Assembly (NCBI GenBank): GCA_963726775.1
Contig: CAVSDL010000009.1
Location: 124,001-188,000, forward strand
DNA length: 64,000 nt
Direction of reading: 5' to 3'
Origin: CAIWHR01 sp963726775
GTDB taxonomy: Bacteria > Pseudomonadota > Gammaproteobacteria > Burkholderiales > Casimicrobiaceae
Below the pieces are notes generated by a model. That model was given only the letters and a program-made list of their open reading frames with translations. It was not told the DNA's origin and did not search any database. The translations under genes and the position numbers were made by a program. Every line of letters starts with the position of its first letter. Position 1 is the stretch's first letter. Below are positions 48,152 through 56,806 of this stretch, piece by piece.

Positions 48152-48164
48152 TGTGTCAGACACA
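48152..48164. promoter_or_regulatory. Perfect palindromic operator in gntR/SDR divergent region
   Basis: TGTGTCAGACACA: 6-bp arms around one base, a form close to operators known for FCD-type GntR regulators (core GTC-n-GAC). Located between the divergent genes; a -10-like TATACT at 48192-48197 could serve the SDR gene. Confidence 0.65.
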
Positions 48165-48284
48165 ATGCCATTAAAGTCGGACATAAACAAGTATACTGGT
48201 GTTTGATCGGCATCGGCCGCGTGGCGGCATCTCGCCGTTGCGCGCGAAGGCCCACCGACCCCCCGCAACATTCTGGAGCACGAC

Positions 48285-49049
48285 ATGATCTCGGATCTCA
48301 AGGGCAAGGTAGTTCTTATTACCGGCGCCTCCACCGGCATCGGCGCGGCGGCCGCGGTGGCATTCGCGCGGTTGGGCAGCAAGCTCGTGGTTCACTTCAA
48401 CGAGAGCCGCGACGCGGCCGAAGCGGTGGCGGGAAAGATCAGGGCCCTGGGCGCGCCGGTGGTGCTGGCGGGCGGCGACGTGAAGGAGGAGGCCAGCGTC
48501 AGGCGTATCGTGGCCGAGACGATGGCGGCATATGGCCGGATCGACGTGCTGATCAACAACGCCGGCGGGATGCTGGGGCGCGTCAAGGTCGAGGACTATA
48601 CGGTCGAGCACATCAATCGCGTCCTCGCGCTCAACGTTACCCAGGTCGCGCTGTTCATGCGCGAGGTCATCCCCGTCATGCGCCGGCAGAAGTCGGGCAA
48701 TGTGATCAACGTGACGTCGATCGCCGCGCGCAACGGCGGCGGCGGAGGCGCGGTGCTCTACGCCGGCGCCAAGGGATTCGTTTCCACCGTGACCCGCGGG
48801 TGGGCGAAGGAAGTTGTCGGCGACGGCATCCGCGTCAACGCGGTATCGCCCGGCGTGATCGCCACACCCTTCCACGATCGCTATTCGACGGCCGAGCAGT
48901 TGAAGGCGATGCAAGCCATGGTGCCCATGAACCGGTTGGGTTCCCCCGAAGAATGCGCGGGCACGTTCGTCTATCTGGCGTCGGACGAGATGAGCGGCTA
49001 TGTGACGGGGCAGGTTGTCGAGGTCAACGGCGGCCAGTACATGCCGTAG
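48285..49049 (+). CDS. Short-chain dehydrogenase/reductase (SDR)
   Basis: 254 residues, classical SDR: cofactor motif LITGASTGIGAAAA (residues 11-24), NNAG at about 90, catalytic Ser in VTSIAARNG, Tyr/Lys in LYAGAKGF (Y-x-x-x-K), and the substrate loop VSPGVIATPF. The Gly-rich insertion after the Ser is mild. NAD(P)-dependent oxidation of a secondary alcohol or sugar acid. Divergent from the GntR-TRAP unit with a shared operator, so probably the first oxidation step for the imported compound. Substrate unknown. Confidence 0.92.
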   Translation: MISDLKGKVVLITGASTGIGAAAAVAFARLGSKLVVHFNESRDAAEAVAGKIRALGAPVVLAGGDVKEEASVRRIVAETMAAYGRIDVLINNAGGMLGRVKVEDYTVEHINRVLALNVTQVALFMREVIPVMRRQKSGNVINVTSIAARNGGGGGAVLYAGAKGFVSTVTRGWAKEVVGDGIRVNAVSPGVIATPFHDRYSTAEQLKAMQAMVPMNRLGSPEECAGTFVYLASDEMSGYVTGQVVEVNGGQYMP

Positions 49050-49125
49050 CGGCGCGCGGCACGGCGGAATTCGGCGCTAACTGGAGGGCGGTCCACGCCC
49101 GAACGCTGCGCGCCGGGGCGTACGC

Positions 49126-49821
49126 TCATACGAGCAACGAAGGCAGGTCGCCCAAACTCGAGATGATCCGGTCCGGAGGCGGTCCGTGCCGGTCGACGGG
49201 CGCTCCGGTGCGCCTGATCCAGAACGCGATGAATCCGAACGCCTTGGCGCCTATCGCGTCCCAGCAGTTCGACGAAACGAATCCGATGCGTGCCGCAGGC
49301 AGCTGCAGCCTGTCGACCGCCAGCTGGTAGACGCGGGGGCAGGGCTTGTAGATACCGGCGGCGTCGGCAGACAGCACGCCGTCGATGGCGCCGCCGAGTC
49401 CGCTGTGCCGCACCAGCGGTTCGAGCATCGCCATCGTGCCGTTGGAAAGGATCCAGCGCGGGCGCGGAGCGAGCGCCGCGAGAGCCGGAGCGGCATCGGC
49501 GAACGGCGTCAATTCGAGGTAGGCGTCGAGAAGCCGGCGGCGGGCAGCGGGCGGGAGCGCCATCCCCAGCGCCTCCAGCGCGTAATCGAGCGCCAGCTCG
49601 GTGACGGCGGCGAAATCGTCCCGTGGCCGCGTCGCGATCGCCATCAGGCTCTGCTGCCAGGTGTACTCGAGTTGTTTCGTACGCCACAACTGCGACAGCG
49701 TCACGCCGCCGCCGGGCAGCAGCCGATCGGCGAGCGTGACGACCGAGTGGACGTCGAAAAGCGTTCCATAGGCGTCGAACACGAGGGCTTCGAGATCGAG
49801 GCGAGGAAGCGGCGCAGACAT
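49126..49821 (-). CDS. Haloacid dehalogenase, type II (HAD superfamily)
   Basis: 231 residues. HAD motif I FDAYGTLFDV (catalytic Asp), motif II LSNGTM, motif III Lys in GIYKPCPRVY and motif IV SSNCWDAIGAKAFG. The WQQSLMAIATRPRDDF cap helix and overall length match L-2-haloacid dehalogenases, which replace the halogen of 2-haloacids by OH with inversion. Generic HAD phosphatase activity cannot be excluded. Convergent with the SDR gene; downstream of the tRNA-Val terminator on the minus strand. Confidence 0.88.
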   Translation of the reverse strand: MSAPLPRLDLEALVFDAYGTLFDVHSVVTLADRLLPGGGVTLSQLWRTKQLEYTWQQSLMAIATRPRDDFAAVTELALDYALEALGMALPPAARRRLLDAYLELTPFADAAPALAALAPRPRWILSNGTMAMLEPLVRHSGLGGAIDGVLSADAAGIYKPCPRVYQLAVDRLQLPAARIGFVSSNCWDAIGAKAFGFIAFWIRRTGAPVDRHGPPPDRIISSLGDLPSLLV

Positions 49822-49885
49822 CGGCGAACCTTGGTCGAGAAATGCCGCGGCGTGGATCGGATGCGCACAGGCGGCCGCGCTGCGG

Positions 49886-49920
49886 AAAAAAAGAGGGGTT
49901 ACACTTGCGCGTAACCCCTT
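49886..49920 (-). terminator. Strong Rho-independent terminator after tRNA-Val
   Basis: AGGGGTTAC and GTAACCCCT form a perfect 9-bp stem with an 8-base loop. On the minus strand it is followed by CTC and seven T. It ends the tRNA-Val transcript. Confidence 0.85.
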
Positions 49921-49928
49921 GGTTCATG

Positions 49929-50003
49929 TGGTGGGCGGTACTGGTATCGAACCAGTGGCCCCTGCCGTGTGAAGGCAGTGCTCTACCGCTGAGCTAACCG
50001 CCC
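49929..50003 (-). tRNA. tRNA-Val (anticodon CAC)
   Basis: Minus strand: acceptor GGGCGGT/ACCGCCC, D-arm GCTC...GAGC, anticodon stem CTGCC/GGCAG with loop TTCACAC carrying anticodon CAC, T-arm with GGTTCGA, encoded CCA (49929-49931). Confidence 0.97.
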
Positions 50004-50255
50004 GCGAACCCAGACAGGAGCCAAGATTTAAACACGTCGGCGAGAGGGGGGTCAAACCGGCGCGGACGATATGTCGTACCTTGTCCTGGACAAAAAATGC
50101 ACTTCGGAGGTGCGTTCCACGCCCCGAAACGGGGGCTTTCCCGGAGGCCGATGGCGGGCTAAATCAGTAAGCTGCTGCCGGAATGAGCTATTTCCGGCTT
50201 GGCGCGGGAATTGCGACAAGCCTGCCGCGGCGCCCAACCTCTCAATAATTCCATC

Positions 50256-51671
50256 GTGTCCCGTCCACCTTACGATGAAATGCGCCTGGCCGACGGGTCC
50301 GTTCGCCGGCACTACCGGCCTTTTGCCGGGTGGCTGGAACGCACTCCGGGCGGCCTTATCGCCCGCAAGCGTGAAGAGGCGGAACGGGCGTTCCATCGGG
50401 TGGGGATCACGTTCGCGGTCTACGGCGAGGATTCCGGCTCCGAGCGCCTGATTCCTTTCGACATCGTGCCGCGCATCATTCCGGCCGAAGAGTGGAAGGT
50501 ACTGGACCGCGGCCTGCGGCAGCGCGTGCAGGCGCTGAACGCGTTCCTGCACGACGTCTACCACGATCAGGCGATTCTCGCGGCCGGCGTCGTGCCCCGC
50601 GAGCGCGTCCTCGCGAACACCCAATACCGTCCCGAGATGCAGGGGGTGGACCTGCCGGGCGGTATCTACGCGCATGTGGCCGGGGTGGACATCGTACGTG
50701 CCGGCGAGGGCGAGTACTACGTGCTCGAGGACAACCTGCGCGTTCCCTCCGGTGTGTCGTACATGCTCGAGAATCGCAAGATGATGATGCGGCTGTTCCC
50801 CGAGCTGTTCGCGACCCATCTGATTCGCCCGGTGCAGCACTACCCCGACCTGCTGCTCGAGAACCTGCGCACGCTGGCGCCGGCCGGCGAGGAGGCGCCG
50901 ACCGTCGCGGTGCTGACGCCGGGGGCGCACAACTCGGCGTATTACGAGCATGCGTTTCTCGCGCAGCAGATGGGCGTCGAGCTGGTCGAAGGCCAGGACC
51001 TCATCGTGCAGAACGACACCGTGTACATGCGGACGACCAAGGGCCCGCAGCGCGTGCACGTGATCTACCGCCGGGTGGATGACGATTTCCTCGATCCGCG
51101 GGTCTTCCGGCCCGATTCCATGCTCGGCGTGCCCGGTCTTTTTGCGGCCTACCGCGCGGGGCGAGTCGCGCTGGCAAACGCCATCGGCACCGGCGTCGCG
51201 GACGACAAGTCGATTTATCCGTACGTGCCGGACATGATCCGTTTCTACCTTGCCGAGGAACCGGTGCTGAACAACGTCCCCACCTATCGGCTCCATCGGC
51301 CGGAGGATTGCGACTATGCGCTCGCGCACCTGGCCGAGCTGGTCGTCAAGGAGGTCCATGGCGCCGGTGGCTACGGGATGCTGATCGGACCCGCATCCAC
51401 GGCCGCCGAACGCGAGGAGTTCCGCGTGCGGATCGTCGCCTCGCCGGAAAGATACATAGCCCAGCCGACATTGGCGCTGTCGACGTGTCCGACGTTCGTC
51501 GAGGCCGGCCTCGCGCCGCGCCACATCGACTTCCGGCCCTACGTGCTGTCGGGCAGGAACGTGGACCTCGTGCCGGGAGGCCTCACCCGGGTGGCGCTGC
51601 GCGAAGGTTCGCTGGTCGTGAACTCGTCGCAGGGCGGCGGCACCAAGGACACCTGGATCATGGCGGAATAG
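50256..51671 (+). CDS. Circularly permuted ATP-grasp type 2 protein (Anbu cluster)
   Basis: 471 residues from GTG 50256 (TTG 50199 would add 19). Family formerly DUF404/DUF407. Features: YDEMRLADGSVRRHY near the start, DIVPRIIPAEEW, QRVQALNAFLHDVYHDQ, the ATP-grasp-like VLEDNLRVPSGVSYMLENR, the EGQDL block, and VVKEVHGAGGYGMLIGP with the basic nucleotide-binding residues. Members are thought to form amide bonds, possibly attaching a short peptide. First of the conserved four-gene cluster with the alpha-E protein, the Anbu protease homologue and a transglutaminase, all closely spaced on the plus strand. Substrate unknown. Confidence 0.88.
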   Translation: MSRPPYDEMRLADGSVRRHYRPFAGWLERTPGGLIARKREEAERAFHRVGITFAVYGEDSGSERLIPFDIVPRIIPAEEWKVLDRGLRQRVQALNAFLHDVYHDQAILAAGVVPRERVLANTQYRPEMQGVDLPGGIYAHVAGVDIVRAGEGEYYVLEDNLRVPSGVSYMLENRKMMMRLFPELFATHLIRPVQHYPDLLLENLRTLAPAGEEAPTVAVLTPGAHNSAYYEHAFLAQQMGVELVEGQDLIVQNDTVYMRTTKGPQRVHVIYRRVDDDFLDPRVFRPDSMLGVPGLFAAYRAGRVALANAIGTGVADDKSIYPYVPDMIRFYLAEEPVLNNVPTYRLHRPEDCDYALAHLAELVVKEVHGAGGYGMLIGPASTAAEREEFRVRIVASPERYIAQPTLALSTCPTFVEAGLAPRHIDFRPYVLSGRNVDLVPGGLTRVALREGSLVVNSSQGGGTKDTWIMAE

Positions 51672-51675
51672 CCCA

Positions 51676-52632
51676 ATGCTTTGCCGCACGGCGAACGAAC
51701 TCTTCTGGATGTCCCGTCATATCGAGCGCGCCGAGAACACGGCGCGGATGCTCGACGTCACCTATCGGATGTCGCTTCTTCCGTACGCCGGTGTGGAAAA
51801 GGGACTCGAGTGGGCGGAGCCGTGGGCGGTGCCGCTGGTCACGTCGGGGTTGGCGACAATGTACTACGAGCGGTTTCCCCTGTTGTCGGCGGAAAACGTG
51901 CTGCGCTTCATGATTCTCGATGCGTCGAATCCCTCGTCGATCTATTGCTGCATGCGCACGGCGCGCGAATCCGCGCGCTCGGTGCGCGGCGCGATCACGT
52001 CCGAGATGTACGAGGATCTCAACTCGGCGTGGCTGGAGATGCGCCGTTACGACTACACCGCAGTGGAGATGCAGGGCGTCTCCGAATTCCTCGATTGGGT
52101 GAAGATGCGCTCGCACCTCTTTCGCGGGGTCACCTTCGGCACGATGCTGCGCGACGAGGCGTACCACTTCATCCGCCTCGGCACGCACCTCGAGCGCGCC
52201 GACAATACGGCGCGGATCCTCGACGTCAAGTACCACACGCTGCTGCCCAGTGCCGCGGACGTCGGGGGCGCCGTCGACTACTACCAGTGGGGCGCGCTGC
52301 TGCGTTCGGTGTCCGGCTTCGAGTCCTACCGCAAGATCTACAGCGACGTGATCACGCCGCGCCGCGTTGCCGAGCTCCTGATCCTGCGCGAGGACATGCC
52401 GCGGTCGCTGCACGCATGCATGAACTTCATCCACGAGACGCTGGAGACACTCTGCGATGCGTCCAGCCGCGAGATCGAACGCGAGGCAGGCGAACTCCAC
52501 GCCAAGCTGCACTATGGCAAGACCGACGACATCATCCGCCTCGGCCTCCACGAGTACCTGATGGAATTCCTGGAACGGATTTCCGTGCTGGGCGGTGACA
52601 TCAGCCGGCATTTCCTGGTGCCGGCGTACTGA
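51676..52632 (+). CDS. Alpha-E domain-containing protein (DUF403)
   Basis: 318 residues, all helical. Begins MLCRTANELFWMSRHIERAENTARML, the defining alpha-E signature; an internal repeat of it occurs around residue 170 (IRLGTHLERADNTARILDV). Four bases separate it from the ATP-grasp gene. The family co-occurs with circularly permuted ATP-grasp proteins and Anbu; biochemical role unknown. No signal peptide or membrane helix, so cytoplasmic. Confidence 0.9.
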   Translation: MLCRTANELFWMSRHIERAENTARMLDVTYRMSLLPYAGVEKGLEWAEPWAVPLVTSGLATMYYERFPLLSAENVLRFMILDASNPSSIYCCMRTARESARSVRGAITSEMYEDLNSAWLEMRRYDYTAVEMQGVSEFLDWVKMRSHLFRGVTFGTMLRDEAYHFIRLGTHLERADNTARILDVKYHTLLPSAADVGGAVDYYQWGALLRSVSGFESYRKIYSDVITPRRVAELLILREDMPRSLHACMNFIHETLETLCDASSREIEREAGELHAKLHYGKTDDIIRLGLHEYLMEFLERISVLGGDISRHFLVPAY

Positions 52633-52695
52633 TCCCGCGCGTGGGCGCGGGCCGGGACAGGTTAAAATCCCATTCTTTCCGAACTTGGCACCACG

Positions 52696-53427
52696 ATGAC
52701 CTACTGCGTCGCGATGTCCCTTAACGCGGGAATGATATTTGCCTCGGACTCCCGCACCAATGCCGGCGTCGACCAGGTGTCACGCTTCTCCAAGATGCGC
52801 ACGTTCGTCCAGCCCGGCGAACGCGTGATCGTCATGCTCTCGTCGGGCAACCTGTCGATTACCCAGAATGCCATCAACATCCTCGAGCAGCGGGCCCGAT
52901 CGGCCGACGGTCGGTTGACGCTTTGGAATGCGACCTCGATGTTCGACGTGGCGCGGCTGCTGGGCGACGCCCTGCGCGACGTCAAGACGCGCGACGGCCC
53001 GTACCTGCAGCAGAACAACATCGATGCCAGCGCCAATTTCCTCGTCGGCGGCCAGATTCGCGGGGAGGTTCCCCGCCTGTTCAACGTCTACAGCGAAGGC
53101 AATTTCATCGAGGCAACCGACGAAACCTGCTATTTCCAGTGCGGCGAAACCAAGTACGGCAAACCGATCATCGACCGTGTGATCAAGCGCGAATCCTCGC
53201 TGGTGGACGCGACCAAGTGCACGATGGTCTCTTTCGACTCGACGATGCGCTCGAACATCTCGGTCGGGCTACCCATCGACCTCCTGTTATACGAATCCGA
53301 TGCGCTGAACGTGCGCATGCAGCGCCGGATCGAGGAGACCGATCCCTATTACCTGATGGTCCATTCCGAGTGGGGCGAGGGCCTGCGGCGCGTGTTCGCG
53401 CAGCTTCCCAATCCCGACTGGACCTGA
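52696..53427 (+). CDS. Anbu / BPH proteasome-type peptidase
   Basis: 243 residues. Ancestral beta subunit homologue of HslV and the 20S proteasome, an N-terminal nucleophile hydrolase. After removal of Met the N-terminus is TYCVAMSLNAG with Thr1 as nucleophile, Asp17 in ASDSRTNAGVDQ and Lys32 in RFSKMRTF. It also has the Anbu-specific middle (QNNIDASANFLVGGQIRGE) and C-terminus DPYYLMVHSEWGEGLRRVF. No HslU or other unfoldase gene is nearby, consistent with Anbu acting without one. Member of the four-gene cluster; likely processes a peptide-tagged or cross-linked product made by its neighbours. Putative -10 at 52663-52668. Confidence 0.92.
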   Translation: MTYCVAMSLNAGMIFASDSRTNAGVDQVSRFSKMRTFVQPGERVIVMLSSGNLSITQNAINILEQRARSADGRLTLWNATSMFDVARLLGDALRDVKTRDGPYLQQNNIDASANFLVGGQIRGEVPRLFNVYSEGNFIEATDETCYFQCGETKYGKPIIDRVIKRESSLVDATKCTMVSFDSTMRSNISVGLPIDLLLYESDALNVRMQRRIEETDPYYLMVHSEWGEGLRRVFAQLPNPDWT

Positions 53428-53439
53428 GTCGCCCGTCTC

Positions 53440-56400
53440 GTGGCCATTCGCGTCGCGCTGCAGCACCGCACCACCTATCGCTTCGACCGCCAGGTCAATC
53501 TCTCGCCGCACGAAATCCGGCTGCGCCCCGCGCCGCACTGCCGGACCGCGATCCTCGGCTATTCGCTGAACGTCCTGCCGGACAAGTATTTCCTGAATTG
53601 GCAACAGGATCCCTACGGCAACTGGGTCGCGCGGCTCGTGTTCACCGAGCCCGCCGCGACGCTGGATATCGTCGTCGACCTCACGGCCGACATGACCGTC
53701 ACCAACCCGTTCGATTTCTTTGTCGATCCCTACGCCGAGCACTACCCGTTCGTCTATGCATCGGCACTCGCGAAGGAGCTGATTCCGTTCCTGGAAACGG
53801 CGCCGCTCGGGCCGCGCCTCGCCGCCTGGCTGGCGCGCTTCCGCGCGACGATCGGGCCGCGCGCCAAGACGGTGGACATGCTGGTGCGCCTCAACCAGGA
53901 GCTGCAGCACGAAATCAAATACCTGGTCCGGATGGAGCCCGGCGTGCAGGCGCCCGAGCAGACGCTGGAACGCGGCTGCGGTTCCTGTCGCGACAGCGGC
54001 TGGCTGCTGGTGCAGATCCTGCGCCAGCTCGGCCTGGCCGCGCGCTTCGCGTCGGGCTACCTGATCCAGCTTGTCGCCGACCAGAAATCGCTTGACGGTC
54101 CGTCGGGTACCGACAAGGATTTCACCGACCTTCACGCCTGGGCCGAGGTCTATCTGCCGGGTGCCGGCTGGATCGGGTTCGACCCGACGTCGGGGCTGCT
54201 CGCCGGCGAAGGTCATCTGCCGCTCGCCTGCACGGCCGATCCCGGGAACGCTGCGCCCGTGATCGGGTTCACCGATCCCTGCAAGGTCGAGTTCGAGTTC
54301 GCGATGGGCATTACGCGGGTGCACGAGGACCCTCGCGTCACCAAGCCGTACGCCGATGCGCAGTGGGCCGCGATCGGCGATCTCGGACGCCGCGTCGATA
54401 TCGACCTGGCGGAGCACGACGTGCGCCTCACGCAGGGCGGCGAGCCCACGTTCGTCTCGGTCGACGACATGGACGGCCCCGAATGGAGCTACGCGGCGCT
54501 GTCGCCGAAAAAGCGCGAGTTGGCCGAGACGCTGCTCCGCCGGCTCGCCGGCCGCTTCGCGCGGGGCGGGTTCCTGCATTTCGGGGAGGGCAAGTGGTAT
54601 CCCGGCGAGCCGTTGCCGCGCTGGTCTCTGGCTGTCTACTGGCGCGCCGACGGCAAGCCGCTGTGGCACGATCCCGCGTTGATCGCCGACACGCACACCG
54701 CCGGCGACGCGGACACGGCGACTGCACAGCGCTATGCAACGATGCTCGCGGGCGAGCTGGGGCTCGATCCGGCCTTCGTCATTACCGCGCACGAGGATGT
54801 TCCCCGGCTGCTGGTTGCCGAATCGGCGCTTCCGGACAATGTCGATCCGCATGCGGCCGACCTGTCCCGGCCGGACGAGCGTGCCCGCCTCGCGCGACTG
54901 CTGCAGCAGGGGCTCGATCGCCCGGCCGGTTTCGTGTTGCCGTTGCGCGCCGTGGTGCGCGAGGGGAATGCGTTCTGCGAGTGGCGGAGCAGTGCATGGC
55001 CGCTGCGGCGCGAGCGGCTCTATGCGGTGGCGGGCGATTCGCCGCTGGGCCTGCGGCTGCCTCTCGACTCGCTGCCCGAGGTGCCGGCCGAGGACACCGA
55101 TCCGGAGCACGCCGTCGATCCGTTCGCGCCGCGCGACAGCTTGCCGGATGCGGTGACCCCGGCGCGCAAGCGTGCACCACCGAAGGCCAAGCCGGCGAGC
55201 GTTGCGGCGAACGAGGTGATCAGGACCGCTCTGTGCGTCGAAGCACGCCATGGGCACCTGCACGTCTTCATGCCGCCGCTGGTGCGTCTCGAGGACTACG
55301 TCGCGCTGCTGGCGGCGCTCGAATCGACAGCAAAAGCACTGGCAACGCCGGTCTCGATCGAGGGCTATACGCCGGCGCGGGATCCGCGTGTCCGGGCGCT
55401 GGCCGTGACGCCCGATCCCGGCGTCATCGAGGTCAACATCCATCCCGCGTCGTCGTGGGACGAGCTGATCGCGACGATCGAGATCCTCTACGAGGAAGCG
55501 CGCCTGTCGCGGCTCGCCACCGAAAAGTTCATGCTCGACGGGCGGCATACCGGCACCGGCGGCGGTAACCACGTGACGCTTGGCGGCGCGACCTCCGCGG
55601 ACAGCCCGCTCCTGCGCCGACCCGATCTGCTGCAGAGCCTCATCACGTACTGGCAGAACCATCCCGCGCTGTCGTACCTTTTCTCCGGCACCTTCATCGG
55701 GCCGACCAGCCAGGCGCCGCGCGTCGACGAGGCGCGTGACGATCGGCTCTACGAGCTCGAGATCGCTTTCCAGCAGATGGACCGCAAGCACAAGGCCGGC
55801 GCGGAGTCCCCCGCACCGTGGCTCGTCGATCGATTGCTGCGCCACATGCTGACGGACCTCACCGGCAACACGCATCGTGCCGAGTTCTCGATCGACAAGC
55901 TGTACTCGCCCGATGGCGCGGCCGGACGTCTCGGGCTGCTCGAATTCCGCGCCTTCGAGATGCCGCCGCACCCGCGGATGAGCGCGGTGCAGATGCTGCT
56001 GCTGCGCGCGCTGGTGGCACGCTTCTGGCAGCAGCCCTACCCCGGGCGGCTCGTGCGCTGGGGGACGGCGCTGCACGACCGCTGGATGCTGCCGCATTTC
56101 GTCGCGGCCGACATCCACGACGTCGTCGCCGATCTCAACGCCTTCGGGTACGGCTTCGCGCCGGAATGGTTCGCGCCGTTCGTCGAATTCCGCTTTCCGC
56201 GCTTCGGGACAGTGGACTACGACGGCGTGACCATCGAGCTGCGGCAGGCGATCGAGCCGTGGCACGTGCTGGGCGAGGAGGTAAGCGGCACCGGCACGGC
56301 GCGGTACGTCGACTCGTCGGTTGAGCGACTGCAGGTCAAGGTCAACGGCATGACCGGCGAGCGCCACCGCGTCGCCTGCAACGGTCGCGCGCTGCCGCTG

Positions 56401-56745
56401 GCGCCCACCGGCGTTCCCGGCGAATACGTGGCCGGCGTCCGGTTCCGCGCGTGGAGCCCGCCGTCGGCGCTGCATCCGACGATCGGCGTGCAGGCGCCGC
56501 TGGTTTTCGATCTGGTCGACACGTGGGCCGCACGCTCTCTCGGCGGCTGTACCTACCACGTCGTGCATCCGGGCGGCCGCAACTACGACACCTTTCCCGT
56601 CAATGCCAACGAAGCGGAAGCGCGGCGCCAGGCGCGGTTCTGGGCACACGGCCACACGCCGGGCGGCATGAGATTGAGCGACGAGCCGCCGAATCCCGCG
56701 ACGCCGACGACGCTCGATCTGCGCTGGCAGCCGGGCCAGCGCTGA
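53440..56745 (+). CDS. Transglutaminase-like protein with C-terminal DUF2126 domain
   Basis: 1,101 residues. N-terminal beta-sandwich (residues 1-130, RVALQHRTTYRFDRQVNLSP), transglutaminase core with catalytic Cys in ERGCGSCRDSGW (about 183), His in DLHAWAEVYLPG (about 231) and Asp in GFDPTSG (about 248), then a large DUF2126 region to the end (EHDVRLTQGGEPTFVSVDD at about 325; later GGNHVTLGGAT and LELRPGQ-type end). GTG start 53440, 12 bases after the Anbu stop. Cytoplasmic. In this cluster it probably cleaves or forms amide bonds linked to the ATP-grasp product. No signal for secretion. Confidence 0.9.
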   Translation: MAIRVALQHRTTYRFDRQVNLSPHEIRLRPAPHCRTAILGYSLNVLPDKYFLNWQQDPYGNWVARLVFTEPAATLDIVVDLTADMTVTNPFDFFVDPYAEHYPFVYASALAKELIPFLETAPLGPRLAAWLARFRATIGPRAKTVDMLVRLNQELQHEIKYLVRMEPGVQAPEQTLERGCGSCRDSGWLLVQILRQLGLAARFASGYLIQLVADQKSLDGPSGTDKDFTDLHAWAEVYLPGAGWIGFDPTSGLLAGEGHLPLACTADPGNAAPVIGFTDPCKVEFEFAMGITRVHEDPRVTKPYADAQWAAIGDLGRRVDIDLAEHDVRLTQGGEPTFVSVDDMDGPEWSYAALSPKKRELAETLLRRLAGRFARGGFLHFGEGKWYPGEPLPRWSLAVYWRADGKPLWHDPALIADTHTAGDADTATAQRYATMLAGELGLDPAFVITAHEDVPRLLVAESALPDNVDPHAADLSRPDERARLARLLQQGLDRPAGFVLPLRAVVREGNAFCEWRSSAWPLRRERLYAVAGDSPLGLRLPLDSLPEVPAEDTDPEHAVDPFAPRDSLPDAVTPARKRAPPKAKPASVAANEVIRTALCVEARHGHLHVFMPPLVRLEDYVALLAALESTAKALATPVSIEGYTPARDPRVRALAVTPDPGVIEVNIHPASSWDELIATIEILYEEARLSRLATEKFMLDGRHTGTGGGNHVTLGGATSADSPLLRRPDLLQSLITYWQNHPALSYLFSGTFIGPTSQAPRVDEARDDRLYELEIAFQQMDRKHKAGAESPAPWLVDRLLRHMLTDLTGNTHRAEFSIDKLYSPDGAAGRLGLLEFRAFEMPPHPRMSAVQMLLLRALVARFWQQPYPGRLVRWGTALHDRWMLPHFVAADIHDVVADLNAFGYGFAPEWFAPFVEFRFPRFGTVDYDGVTIELRQAIEPWHVLGEEVSGTGTARYVDSSVERLQVKVNGMTGERHRVACNGRALPLAPTGVPGEYVAGVRFRAWSPPSALHPTIGVQAPLVFDLVDTWAARSLGGCTYHVVHPGGRNYDTFPVNANEAEARRQARFWAHGHTPGGMRLSDEPPNPATPTTLDLRWQPGQR

Positions 56746-56806
56746 AATCCCCGGTGGCGGCGAGGACGTCCGGTAAGATGTGGCGTCTTTCGGAAGCCTC
56801 TGCGTT

